64,000 nt of DNA, taken from the NCBI RefSeq assembly GCF_001625215.2, contig NC_030383.2, forward strand, positions 5,220,779 through 5,284,778, written 5' to 3'. Positions 11,939 to 23,165 of this stretch are shown piece by piece. The notes under the pieces were generated by a model, which saw nothing but the letters and a program-made list of their open reading frames with translations, was not told where the DNA came from and searched no databases. Source of the stretch: Daucus carota subsp. sativus. Taxonomy: Eukaryota > Streptophyta > Magnoliopsida > Apiales > Apiaceae. Both the position numbers and the translations under genes were made by a program. The number at the start of each line of letters is the position of its first letter. Position 1 is the first letter of the stretch.

Positions 11939-12386
11939 TGGTAGTATCTAAATTTAGTGATTGACATCATAATTCGACACTGTTACTAAATTGTATACAA
12001 GCCAAAACAGAAAGGAGAGATAGAAGAAAATGTGCATATCTACAGTAGTTGCCTCATGCCTGGTGAAATCATTTTGATTTCCTACTTTTTCTCCCCACCA
12101 ATTTCCTCTACCATGTCTGCCAATTATTCATTTGCTTTACATAGACAACTACTAGTAGTTCATTTGAATTGAGTGATCATGGTCTCTATAAGCACTCTTC
12201 TCTTCCCCTTTTTCTCTTTAGTGCTTCATTTCATGAAAGAGTTGATTAAGATGAGCATGTAATCATTATGCAAAATTTTGGAGACCATTCGTTTCAACGG
12301 CTAGTGCTCTTTTTGGAAACGTATTACTTCCTAATAATTAAGAGAGACTGATGTAAAAAGAATGATATTTTTGTCAAAACTAGTTA

Positions 12387-12616
12387 CCCTCTGTTTTGAA
12401 ATATAAGTCGTTTGACTTTTTTGCACGCGTTTCCAAGTCCTTTGACCGCAAGTTGAAATTTATTATTTTTGAAATTTTCTTTTTCTGAATAAATATATAT
12501 GATTGATATTATTATTCAAAAAAAAAATTCAAAAATAATGATTTTACGCATGCGTTCAAACGACTTAAAAATACGTGCAAAAAAGTGAAGCGACCTATAT
12601 TTTAAAACGGAGGGAG
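12387..12616. mobile_element. Stowaway-type MITE, GTCGTTTGACT subfamily
   Basis: Starts CCCTCTGTTTTGAAATATAAG (two terminal bases short of the usual CT) and ends CTATATTTTAAAACGGAGGGAG, with TA at 12385-12386 and 12617-12618. The two halves are almost complementary along their length, so the 230-bp element can fold into one long hairpin. The central words ttttctgaataaa and ttcaaaaaa recur in the elements at 13345 and 14933. Confidence 0.85.
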
Positions 12617-12798
12617 TATGTGTTTTATTCTTTGTTCTAAGATTTTCAGTTTATAAAAAAAAAATCGATTAATTTTTTGAAAGAATTTTTTTTTTCTCTG
12701 ATTTATCAATTACACTTTATTTAACTGAAAATTTGTGATTTTTTTTTATAAAAATCTGATAAATCTTGAATCGGCATATTAAATGATTAATTCCTATA

Positions 12799-12925
12799 CT
12801 CCCTCTGTTATGAATTAACAGTCGTTTAAAGTTTCTACATGATTTTTAAGAAAAAACAACTTTTCAGGTGGACTATCATTAATGCTCAATAAAATCTCTT
12901 TTATACCCCAGTGTAATTGAATATA
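12799..12925. mobile_element. Truncated Stowaway-type MITE
   Basis: A left terminus, CTCCCTCTGTTATGAATTAA preceded by TA, is present, but no right terminus follows. The sequence runs into the element starting at 12926. It is either a half element or one interrupted by its neighbour. Confidence 0.6.
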
Positions 12926-13152
12926 GGCCCTGTTTGTTTACCAGAAGCAGAAGCTGCTTTTGGTTTCTGCTTTTCTTGACCCGTTTGTGTAAAGAATCAG
13001 AAGCACTTTTAAGAAGCTGAGAATCCTAACTTCTCTCTCACAGCTTCTGCTTCTTTTCCAAACACTTTATTCACTTATTTATTTCTCACTTCTGCTCCAC
13101 TTCTCTAATTTAAGCTAGAAGTCACTTCTTTTAAGTTCGCCCAAACGGCCCC
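12926..13152. mobile_element. MITE with GGCCCTGTTTG termini (hAT-like)
   Basis: The left end GGCCCTGTTTG and the right end CAAACGGCCCC are inverse copies. Inside, agaagcagaagctgcttttg and its near complement (cagcttctgcttcttttcc) form an internal stem. Termini of this kind are common among plant non-autonomous hAT elements, but no convincing 8-bp flanking duplication is visible, so the superfamily is an inference. Confidence 0.6.
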
Positions 13153-13344
13153 ATAGTCTTTACATACTTGCTTGAATTGGTGTGAAATTGAAGTATTGAA
13201 TAGGGTCAATACAGGAAATAGGAGTAGTGTTTGGCTTTGAAAAATGAGGGCGACTATTATTAAATAACAAGTTAAGTTTTCTAAAACGTCCATTAAATCC
13301 AAAGAGAGGGAATACTAAATTTCTACAATCATGCACATTTACTA

Positions 13345-13578
13345 CTCCCTCTGTCTCCGTGAGTTGTTTACGTACACTGTTTGCACGCATTTTGAGACTC
13401 GTATAAAGTATAGTTTTATAACTTTTTTTAAAAAATTTCTTTTCTTGAATAAAAGTTTAAACATCAAACTTTTATTCAGAGAAAAAAAATCTAAAAAATA
13501 TATTACGGAACTATACTTTAAATAAGTGTGGAAAAACGTGTCAAAAAATAGCGTAATGAAATGAGGGGATAGAGGGAG
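13345..13578. mobile_element. Stowaway-type MITE, hairpin-forming
   Basis: Begins CTCCCTCTGTCTCCG and ends GGGGATAGAGGGAG, with TA at 13343-13344 and 13579-13580. It is 234 bp long and near-palindromic overall (centre around 13455). The short open frames read from it on both strands are products of this palindrome. Confidence 0.88.
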
Positions 13579-13580
13579 TA

Positions 13581-14932
13581 ATATGTAAAAGTTTAGAAGA
13601 TTTGACATGAAAATTTTGACGTCCGATGTCTAGTGTCTACATATCTTTACATTCGTACGAAACGAAACAAGCATATAATTCATCGAATCGAAAACGATGA
13701 ATCTTCTTTTGATGGAATCATTTAAGATAGTCCAACAAATTTTATTTTTTTTTGTCACAACAGGCTTTTTAAATGTGATGTTGCAGCAAAATAGCCAGTG
13801 CTTCTGTTGTAGTACAAAAGTAAAAGGAGGTAACTGACCTGGAATGTGTTTCTCTATAAAGTCTCCGTAGAATTTATAAAAAATGGAATGTGGAATCAAA
13901 GCACCGATTAACAGAATGTTCTGCTCAAAAAGATAAAAAATTGAAACTATCAGTATTCAAAACGGAACCTGATCTCAAAGTGCTGGTCTTTTTCCTCTGA
14001 GCGGGAAGATGTTGAAAGATGTTTTTCCTTGTATCGAGACATGACAATGCTTGTGGTCTTTTCTGGGAATTCCCATCCAGACACACATCTTAATACAACT
14101 TCTCGTCTTTTACCTAAATCGTTTTATTTTTTTGCGTGCATTTTTAAGAAGTTCGATCATATTACAAAATTTAGAATTTTTTTAATAAAATATTTATGTT
14201 ATATTTTTATTCAGAAAAAAATAAAAAAAAATTAATTTTTGTTATACGATCAAAATACCTAAATTTAGGTATAAATAGTGAATCAGTCTAGAGTGCCTAT
14301 TCAGCAACCGATGCTTATGATTTTTTTTGTCAAAAAACTAATTTCTATTTTTCTTGATTGTGAAAAGTTAGAAACACTTATATAAAAATGTGAGAATGCT
14401 AATTTTTGTTTCAGAACTTCTACTTTTTATTGGAGCAAAAACACACATTTAATTTACTTCTCAATCCATTTCTTTACCTTAACTAAGTAAGAAAAACATA
14501 TTTTTCTAAACTTATCCAAGAGGCTCCTGAATAAGGTTTTTCCCCCAACTTATAAGTTAAAATCTGCTGCGATAAATTTTTGGTCCTCACCATGGAATAT
14601 GCAATCCGAAAAGGTAAAATGGATGTAAATGAGTCCTTTTGGGGTTTTACTTGTTGGCAAAGTGAGACCTACAAAGAATGAACAAAACAGATGTAATGCA
14701 TTGTCATGCTAACTAATAGCATTTGTTTATGGTGATTGTTGTCTTAATCTCCTGTCTTTTTGTTCACTATACAGCAAAAGGCAATGCTTACAAGACAAGA
14801 AGAGATGGAGTTGCTAGAGTGTCTACTCACAGATCAAGACTTGTAATCTGCATTGTCCGTGCTTTTTCTATTAGATGAGCTGCGAGCACTAGACAAGCAA
14901 ACGTAGTTGACAAACTCACGCATAATGCAATA
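13581..14932. other. Intergenic, no supported gene
   Basis: AT-rich. One weak exon pair can be drawn: ATGGAATATGCAATC at 14592 up to a donor-like AAAAG|GTAAAA, and an acceptor TATACAG near 14775 followed by an open frame. The 41-residue product resembles nothing I know, so no gene is called. Confidence 0.3.
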
Positions 14933-15184
14933 CTCCCTCCCGTCCCCCTGAGTAGTATACATTGGGGGACGGGGACGCGGCACGGACTTTAATGCTCCTG
15001 TAAAGTATAGTTGTGTAATTTATTTTTAAAATTTTCTTTTTCTGAATTAAAGTTTGGATGTTGTATTTTTATTCAGAAAAAGAAAATCTCAAAAATAAGT
15101 TACGGAACTATATTTTATAAGAGCATTGAAATGCGTGTCGAACAGTTGAAAAGAAACGTATACAATTAAATGGGACAGAGGGAG
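14933..15184. mobile_element. Stowaway-type MITE
   Basis: Begins CTCCCTCCCGTCCCCC and ends GGGACAGAGGGAG, with TA at 14931-14932 and 15185-15186. It is 252 bp long and near-palindromic, with the ttttctgaattaaagttt / attcagaaaaagaaaa core shared with the copies at 12387 and 13345. Confidence 0.9.
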
Positions 15185-15186
15185 TA

Positions 15187-16145
15187 ACAATTAACATACG
15201 GGCCTTCGGACTCGCTTAAAAAAAGATTTGTCACTTAGGCAAGACCCTAAATGTAGGAAACGAGAGGTCATTTATAGTTGGGCCATCTGGCCAATCGGCC
15301 CAATCCAAAAGCCATATTTGGTTCAGCGACAAAATATACCTATGCAACAAGTCAGTAGGCCTCGATTAGAGCTGAGCCCCGGCCTACTTCAACGGTTTTC
15401 CAGAATGTTTTTTCTAATAATATAGAAAAAGCCGAAGACATGTCAAATTAAAAAAATTTCAAATATAAAACTAGAAAACGGAAAATCATGATTTTCTGGA
15501 CTACATCGAGTCTGGACTCTGGAGTAGTATGGTTACAGATACTAAAAATATTATCACAAGTCACGAATTTGTTATAGGTCAACAAGTCTAACATGATTTA
15601 TTATAAATTTAAATTTCTTAGTATGAAGAAATAATTGAAAATTTTATATTATAATTTTAAGAAATATATATTTTTGAAGTTTTGTAAGAGAGGAAATAAT
15701 ATATTATTAAGAGAGAACTCCAACAATATTTCTTTAGATTCACAAATTTTAGTTTTATTTGAAATGTATTAGGTCAAGAATTCACATCCAAATAAAAGAA
15801 AATAAATATATTATTATAAAAAACAAAATAAAAAATATACACGACTTTAGACGAGAAAAAAATGGCTTTCAATATTTTAAAAACCACAAAGAAATTGTCA
15901 AACAAAAGAAAAAAAACCACAAAAAATTCTTGAGCTCTAGTATTGCATATCCATCTTATTAGTATCTTTGGATGCTGTTATTTACGAGTCCGGATCGTAT
16001 GTCCCCTCTTTGTGTCTCCTTACATGTCCCTTCATTTTTATTGGTCAATTCTTTACCTAGCACGTGATCTACAATTTTTATTTATACTTTCCAGGACAGT
16101 TTTACATCTGAGCTATTTAACTTTTCAAATTTGTATACGTATAAT
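15187..16145. other. Intergenic, no supported gene
   Basis: AT-rich sequence with scattered short open frames that show no protein-like composition. Nothing recognisable was seen. Confidence 0.3.
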
Positions 16146-16560
16146 CTTAATTATTTAAATATCTTTTTCATGTAGGACATAATCAACTAAAAATACTTCT
16201 TACATGATATAAATATAATATTATATAATAATTTTATTTTTACAATTTCTATATTATATTTTTTTTTTTGAAAACTTTGATATCATTAAATTTAAAGGCA
16301 AAAAATACTTTATTTACGTATATATTAATAATTAAAAGGTCCTTTTCATATAGTACATAATCAACTAAAAATATTTTTTACATGATATAAATATAATATT
16401 ATATAGTAATTTAATTTTTATATTTTCTTTATTGAATGATTAATTAAATATTTGAGAACTTTAATATTATTAAATTTAAAAGAAAAAATGTATTATTTAT
16501 GACTAAAATTATATTAAAATATTGAGATGTTTTTTTATATAATATTTAATCTACTAAAAT
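16146..16560. repeat. Diverged tandem repeat, period about 185 bp, just over 2 copies
   Basis: The words cataatcaactaaaaatac and acatgatataaatataatat, followed by tatataataatttta, appear at about 16178-16235 and again at about 16361-16420, and a weaker third start lies near 16535 (ataatatttaatctactaaa). The copies differ by several substitutions. No coding capacity. It lies just downstream of the FAR1-type gene. Confidence 0.65.
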
Positions 16561-16777
16561 TAAATTCAATATAATGAATTTTTTTCTGTAAAGCAAATAT
16601 ATTGGTATATGAAGAAAATTCACTGAGTACTTTTTTTGATAAACCAAACTATACATCATGCTGTTAATATTTTATGCAACAAAAAAATCATGACTAAGAA
16701 TTTAATAAATTGAAGTCTAAATTGAGAAATAACAGGTTTAGCCTGCAACTACAAACAAGATCTTATCTCACAGTTCA

Positions 16778-18229
16778 CTACACAAAGTAACTTTTATCAG
16801 ATTCTACCATCCACCAAAACCAATGTCTTGTACCCCTGGGTTTTGCTTGAACTCTTCCATGTCCTTGTTGCTGATTCTGGCTATTTACCACTGTAGTAAC
16901 CCCTGCATTTCCTAGATTATCATTGGCAGGCAATTCCACAGAAGTCTCCAGTGAAGTTTGAGCTATTACCGCAACAGGAGCTGTGACACTTTGTATAGTA
17001 CTTGTGACGTTACAAGAATTGTCTCCGATAGCAAATATATTTTGCGTTGTATTGAGAAATGCCGGTTGAAAAGTATATTGGCCAGGAAAAGTATTATAGG
17101 ATGACGGCACAGAACTAGAAGATTGAATACTTGAGTTTAACATCGGTGCCTGCATTTTAGTGACAAAATTAGTTAAAATTTCATCAAGAACATATAGTCT
17201 AGTTGTATATAAATATACAAATCTCAGAGACAAATGAACAGAGCTTTGCTATGTTTCCATGTCTTACTGTACAATGCATACCAACTAACTCGCAAACTAC
17301 TAGAGCACTACACCCACAGACTTTAGAAAATAGACCACCACAATATAAAAACAACTTCAAGAGAATCTTGCTTAGATAGCAAATAGTATAAAATGTTTGG
17401 ATTTACAAAATTGGCAGGGGCTCAAGGCAGGGGCACCTGAAGCACACTGCACACATAATTCTTACACAAACTTGCAGTGATCACTTCTTGCATTAAAGAT
17501 CAAAAAATATATATCACATAAATTTAAGATTTTAACTTGAAATCAATCAAACTCAAGTCAATATTGAAAATCAAATAGGCTTACTAGCTGAGGCTGAATA
17601 ACAATAATTAGAAAGATACTTCTTTTGGCTACTTTTTTTGACTTACTAGTTTAAATGTACAAACCTCAGTTGCAGAACCAAAATATGGAGAGTTTAAATT
17701 GAGTTCCAGTAAATTGCTTCCTTGCAGAACTCTGTGCCATATCAATCTGAAACCTTTGGATATCATTTAAACTTCTGTGCGACCTCAAAAAGTGACTTTT
17801 AGATGGGCTTACAAGATCGTGAGAATGCTCAGATATGAATTTATAAATTCTGTATTTCTCATTTGATCGAGAAGAGACACCCAATTTTGCCTTGCAACCA
17901 AATCTAGTTTCTGGACGATGTTGTTTTACATCATCATCTCGTTTATCACTCGCACGCTTTCCCTCACAAGCACATACAAATACTCTGTCTAAAATTTCTC
18001 CACAATTGCCTTTATGCATTTTACTCCTCCGTATACCAAATCCAGCCTTTTCAGCATATGCTTTGTAAAACATGTAAGCATCTTCTTCTGTTTCGAACTC
18101 TAACCCCACTTTTGGTACCATATTTTCATCGATTCCATTAGTCTTCTTTGGAGTAATGGGTATTTCAATATCTTCCAAAGAATAATCATCGAAATCCAAG
18201 TGACGTGATGCTTGAGGAACAGTAGTCAT
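16778..18229 (-). pseudogene. Short FAR1-type DNA-binding protein gene, apparently frameshifted
   Basis: Exon 1 (17665-18229) starts at ATG 18229, just after a CCACAG acceptor, and encodes an acidic leader and then a FAR1 (WRKY-GCM1-like) zinc-finger domain: VGLEFETEEDAYMFYKAYAE, GFGIRRSKM, CACEGKR, RFGCKAKL, HSHDLVSPSKSHFLRSHR. Exon 2 (from 17149) follows a good acceptor (AAATGCAG). The frame that carries the FAR1 domain stops at the end of exon 1 (...TGTQFKLSIFWFCN). Reading one base over from about 17693-17698 gives NSPYFGSATE up to the donor (CTGAG|GTTTGT), and this joins in phase to exon 2 (APMLNSSIQ...). Near the 3' end a second shift would give KDMEEFKQNPGVQDIGFGGW with a stop at 16804, which looks more protein-like than the open tail to 16778. 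I infer two single-base insertions in a FAR1-domain-only gene without the MULE transposase region; sequencing error is the alternative. FAR1 relatives act in light signalling. Confidence 0.7.
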
Positions 18230-18359
18230 ACCTGTGGAGTATTAGGGTTCTTGATAATCAGGATGGAGCTTGTTGCAAAATTAAAACCTCTTGATATGCC
18301 AGAGTTGGACTGATACACGTCCTGTAAGTAGTTTATCTGTATTCTGAAACAATATTTTA

Positions 18360-19199
18360 AATATATTATATACTTATATATAATAAGCGTAAGGGAGATA
18401 ATTTGGTCGCATGGTCCTCTGGTTCAAAAGCTTATCATCCGTTGGATCTTATATTGAATAAATAAGCACCGTTATATTGGAACAAAATTAAATTCTGTTC
18501 TAGAAGGCAACTGATATCTACTTGCATGTTTATAATTCCTTTTCTGAATTCAAAACAAATTCTGTCTTTCACATGTATATGATTTTTTCTAATCCTAAAT
18601 AAATATTTCCTACCAGTTTTATTCGTAGAATCATATAAATCTCACCGTCACAATTTTTTAATAATATATTTTAAAATTAATAAGCCGAATTTATGTGAGG
18701 AATAAATACAAAAACTTTTTCTTAATCCAAAATAGATTCTACTTTCTTATTGCATATTTATGATTCCTTTTCTTAATTCAAAACAAATTATGTTTATCAA
18801 TTTTAATTTAGAACCATATAAATTTTTTGAAAAATATTTAAATCACATTATAATAATTTTAATATAAAATACATTTATTAATATAATCTAATAGGAGTTG
18901 GCATAACGTATTCCACTCAAAATATATTAAAATCTGATAGATAAAATTTAATACTTTGGCATGATACATACGAGAAAAGGAATTGCTTGATTAAAATAAT
19001 TTATTTGAAACCATTAACGGCTGTGATGATGTATTTACCAAAGTTCTAACTTACAAACAAATCATAATTTTGAATTTTATTTTATTGAAAATTTTAATTT
19101 ATTATTTATAAATTAAATTTTTTCACACCATTTAAAATATATTTAAAAAGTTTATAAATAATTAAAAAGCTCCCGTGCCTTGCACGGGCTATAAGCTAG
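18360..19199 (+). mobile_element. Helitron, non-autonomous (3' end clear, 5' end approximate)
   Basis: The 3' end is diagnostic: a 7-bp GC-rich hairpin CCCGTGCCTTGCACGGG at 19172-19188, then a short spacer and terminal CTAG at 19196-19199, followed by T. The 5' end is placed only roughly, at the tatatacttatatataataag phrase near 18370 that recurs at the start of the Helitron at 38785. The interior is AT-rich, carries an internal duplication (ttccttttctgaattcaaaa near 18540 and ttccttttcttaattcaaaa near 18765) and has no coding frame. Confidence 0.72.
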
Positions 19200-19378
19200 T
19201 ATTAACTAAAACAAATAAATTTTTGAAAGAGAAAAATCACATGAGGGATTAAAAAAGTGACAGAGAGGGGACATATAAGGAGACTCGTTATTTACATACT
19301 CCACAGTCCACATGATACAACAACAATTACTACCTAATTACCTAAAATATTACTACGGGCTTCGTCATGGTCTTCCTT

Positions 19379-19387
19379 AAACCCTAA
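19379..19387 (+). promoter_or_regulatory. Telo-box (AAACCCTAA) upstream of TIM23
   Basis: AAACCCTAA lies about 140 bp upstream of the TIM23 start codon. Telo-boxes are established elements in promoters and leaders of plant translation and organelle-biogenesis genes. A weak TATA-like CATATAAGG lies at 19272-19280. Confidence 0.5.
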
Positions 19388-19526
19388 CTAAAACCCCTGT
19401 TTGAAGAACCTTCCCTTCAATTCTCCCTCTCTCTAGATTCCTCCGTCAATCGAATCAAGACCAATCTCTACGATCACAAACCAAACCACCCCATCTTCTC
19501 CGATCTCAAAACCCTCTTAGAATTCA

Positions 19527-20072
19527 ATGGCAAATCCCAACGAAAACAAGCCCTCAACACGTCACTATCACCCCTACCAGAGCCTCAACACCCCAATTCA
19601 CAAGCTTTACGAGCTACCCACTTCGCCTGAGTATCTTTTTCACGAAGAAGCCGCCGTTCAACGCCGTTCTTGGAGCGAGAATCTCCAGTATTACACCGGG
19701 TCGGGTTACTTATCCGGAGCTATTCTTGGTGGGTTGAAAGGGTCTGTTGAAGGGATCAATTCTGCTGAGAAAGGGGAGTCTTTGAAGCTGCGGATTAATC
19801 GGGTTTTGAATTCGGGTGGGCATACGGGCCGGAAATTTGGGAATACTCTTGGGGTTTTGGGGTTGATTTTTTCGGGGCTGGAGAGTACTGTTTTGTATTA
19901 CAGAGGGACAGATGATTTGATGAATAGTGTGGTGGCTGGGTTAGGGACTGGAGTGATTTATCGGGCTACGAAAGGAGCAAAATCGGCTGTGCTTGCAGGT
20001 GCTATTGGTGGATTGGCTGCTGGTGCTGCTGGGATTGGTAAGCAGGCGATTAAGCGTTATGTTCCGATTTGA
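19527..20072 (+). CDS. TIM23: Mitochondrial import inner membrane translocase subunit TIM23
   Basis: An intronless 181-residue Tim17/Tim22/Tim23-family protein, close to the length of Arabidopsis TIM23-1/-2. It is the channel-forming subunit of the inner-membrane TIM23 complex, which imports presequence-bearing precursors. The PRAT signature is complete: G112, F115, R126, D130, A137-G138 and G142 at the canonical spacing. Four hydrophobic, glycine-rich segments fit the membrane helices (about 57-75, 103-120, 131-147, 152-171). The N-terminal 50 residues are hydrophilic and face the intermembrane space in this family. The start is the first ATG, in a good context (aATGGC). The gene is divergent from the FAR1-type gene, with a Helitron between them. 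Confidence 0.95.
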   Translation: MANPNENKPSTRHYHPYQSLNTPIHKLYELPTSPEYLFHEEAAVQRRSWSENLQYYTGSGYLSGAILGGLKGSVEGINSAEKGESLKLRINRVLNSGGHTGRKFGNTLGVLGLIFSGLESTVLYYRGTDDLMNSVVAGLGTGVIYRATKGAKSAVLAGAIGGLAAGAAGIGKQAIKRYVPI

Positions 20073-22373
20073 TGAATAGGACTATGGATTGAGTCTTAAT
20101 TTATTGTTGGTTTAGGGAGGTTTAATCAAAGGTTTTGGTTATTTTGTTTCGTCTGTTACCGAATTTGTTGACTCGTCTGTCACGGAATTATAATGGAAAC
20201 TATGAATCGACATCTCACTTTTATGTATGAATTTTATGTGCAAATAGTGTATTTGCATTATAATAATATAGTGAGATCGAGGGTTGTTATTAGTAATGCA
20301 TATTGTTTTTCTGAAGAATTTGTGTTGTTAGATGTGGTAATGTGAATGTGTTTGTATCTGTGGTTAAAGGTTTAATTTTGATATTTGGTTTTATATGGAG
20401 GTCAATTTGCTAACTTGCAGATGGCATTGATGGAATTATTTATGAAAACTGTGGTTTATAAGTCGTGTTTGGGTGCAAAATTTTTTGGTTTATTGCTGTC
20501 TAAATAATATTATGGAATGTATGCTTATTGGGGATGGCGATTGTCTTTGTTAAAAATGACTACTCTATTATCTGCGAAATTTTTTCCCTTTGCATCTTTG
20601 GAGAATGCTTGTCATGCAAGAGCGTGTGTGTGTGTGTTTGTGTTGCGAATTTGCAATTTCTTTAAGATTATCCTTGTGTACGTCTGCATTCGGCAGTTCA
20701 GGTATAAAGTAGATCTCGTTTTTCGTTAGTTTGGATATTTTGTATTTCATACGCATTTCTAGTCTGAATTTGGATGCTATATATGTGTTTGCACTTTCTT
20801 CATAATTATCTTCTGTTATCGTGTGTATGCTTGCATGCGCCATATATGCATATGAGTACAATTTCGGCTGTTTGCTGGTTATAGCATACTCATTACTTCA
20901 CCCTGGTCGGCCGAATGAATCATCTCTGCTTCTTCTGATTATATTCTATTTATGGGATGCGGTAAATTGAAGGATTGTTATTGTAAGCTCAATTATTGTT
21001 GACTATTATTTGCAAATTGTGAATTTCTGTTTTGCTTCACTGCAAGTCACAAGGCAGTTGGTAGTTACCTTAAGTTCCAGTTACCTTAAGTTGGTAGTTA
21101 CCTTAAGTTACCTGATTAAATCATTTCTAAATAATTCGGTGATAGAAATATCTGAGTGAGTTGTGTTGGGATTTAGTTAAGTTTTAGAGACTTTGGTGAT
21201 GTCTATATATAATATTGGGGCGTAGAATGTAGTATGAAGATAGTGTGGGAGCCAGTGATGTCAGCAATAGTTAGGTTTAAGGCAGTAACTGCGGAGACGG
21301 CACATGATACACTTGGACATGAACATGACAAACAGTGTGTGATCTAAACAGGAAGGAGAAGTATGATTAGATATTGGTGATTTTTGTTTACTCCAGAGGG
21401 CGATGTTAAGAGTTGAGTATTTTGAGGATGCCGGAAATTATAAAGATTGTAACGGAGCCTTTTCCCGTGCTAACCTCTAAACAGTTGCTTCTCAGAACAG
21501 GATTTTCTGAGTATATTCAGCATGAATGATCCGTCAATCCTTGCTATGATTTCATAACTAGTACTAATATTCAAGATAAGCGGCTTCATGTTTCTTACTT
21601 CTGAGTTTTTATTTATTTCCTTAGTTTAATTTGATAGTACTTTAATATTCTCAAAGAAAGCTTGCACTATACCAGAGTGATGAGTCTTTTTGCGTTTCAG
21701 AGAGCCATGGTTCACCATTTCACTAACATGGATAGACACTAGACAGTAACCATTTTATGATAGTTGCATTTTACTTTAATATTGCATTTTGCACTATGAT
21801 TTTTGACCTACTAGGAAATCTGTGATTGATCTAGCAACAAACAGTGACTAAAATGTCATATTTCATACTCGTTCCTAAAATACAGTGAAATGTGTCATTA
21901 TTTTAAAGCCTTTTTTGTTTTGGTCGGTGTGCATGTGCCTTATGATTATACATTTAAGCTGCTGAATTATTGAGCAGTCACAATGTGCCACATTCAACTA
22001 ACGAAATAAGTACAAAATTTTTCGGCATATTCGTCCAGTCCTGTCATCACAGAAATTGTTAAATCTTTTGGTTTTCGACTGTATGAGAGTATAGGAATCG
22101 ACCGTTTTTCTACATTATTTATTTTTAAAATTTTATGTTTGCAAATAAAAATTAAAATATTAAATTTTCGTTTACAAAAGAAAAATTAACTTCGAAACTA
22201 GACGGTCAATACACCTTAAATTATATGCGCACAGCTAGCTCATCTAATTTGGAAGTATATCATTTGGTTTTTGACCAGGCGAGAGTATCGGAATAGACAT
22301 TCTCTTAAGAGTTACATACACCTGTACAATTAATCAATATCAATATTCTAAAAAGATACTCATTTGTAAGACA
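20073..22373. other. Intergenic, 3' flank of TIM23
   Basis: No supported gene. At about 21058-21113 the phrase agttaccttaagtt is repeated three to four times in tandem-like order. The stretch at about 22070-22240 has Stowaway-like internal words but no termini. Confidence 0.4.
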
Positions 22374-22383
22374 TATTAACTTA

Positions 22384-22691
22384 GGGTCATGTTCCAGAGA
22401 GAACCATTAGAGAGAGAATTATAGAACCCTTACCTTATAAGGCAGAGTTCTGCAGCAGAACTTAAGTATGAGTTAGGGTTCTGCAGCAGAACTTCACATG
22501 CAAAAAATGTCAATATCTATGTATTAGATTTTAAAATTATTTTTGAACACATACAACGATGAAAAAATATGAAAAAAACATGTATTTCGATTTAGATCCT
22601 AAAAATCTATTTAAAATTTAGGGTTCCGCAGCAGAACCTTAGTAGTTCTATGGTTCTATTTTAAGGACTGGTTCTCTCTTGAGCGCGACCC
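22384..22691. mobile_element. Mutator-like MITE with 9-10-bp target duplication
   Basis: The termini GGGTCATGTTCCAGAGAGAACC and, inverted, GGGTCGCGCTCAAGAGAGAACC form the inverted repeat. The direct repeat TATTAACTTA flanks the element perfectly (22374-22383 and 22692-22701). It is 308 bp long. The interior holds three copies of a palindromic word of the type gttctgcagcagaac. No coding capacity. Confidence 0.85.
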
Positions 22692-23023
22692 TATTAACTT
22701 AACATGTCGAAAATAAAATAAAATCATCGGTATATCGAATTTAAAGTTTTCGTTGCTCAATTTTTGGAAAAAGTTTGTATAAACTTGTAGCTTAGGTGAA
22801 ATGAATGTAAGCTTTGTTGACTGTATGAACTAGCTGTACACATTTCATTTTGTGAGCTGACATGGAACACTTTCATCCACGACTGCTAAAATATTCCAGT
22901 AGGATCCTCATGTCAACCAGTGAACGTGGTGTCTACGTGTATCAGGGGTTTAATATCAATACTAATCTAAATCCAGCTTAATTAAAAATCAATAATTGCA
23001 GCATTCCATCACAAAAGCTTCAG

Positions 23024-23030
23024 TATAAAT
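23024..23030 (+). promoter_or_regulatory. Probable TATA box of the glyoxalase-like gene
   Basis: TATAAAT lies 142 bp upstream of the start codon. A start site about 30 bp downstream would give a leader of about 110 nt. Confidence 0.5.
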
Positions 23031-23165
23031 TCACGTAAGCTTCTGTTAGAAGACTAAACCAAAAGATTAGCAACTAACCACCCTCCTAATTTCTCAATCT
23101 CCTGTATTTTTCTCAAATCAACAAAGAGCTAGCTTGCTAGAAATCTTCAGCAAAGTGTGATCTTA

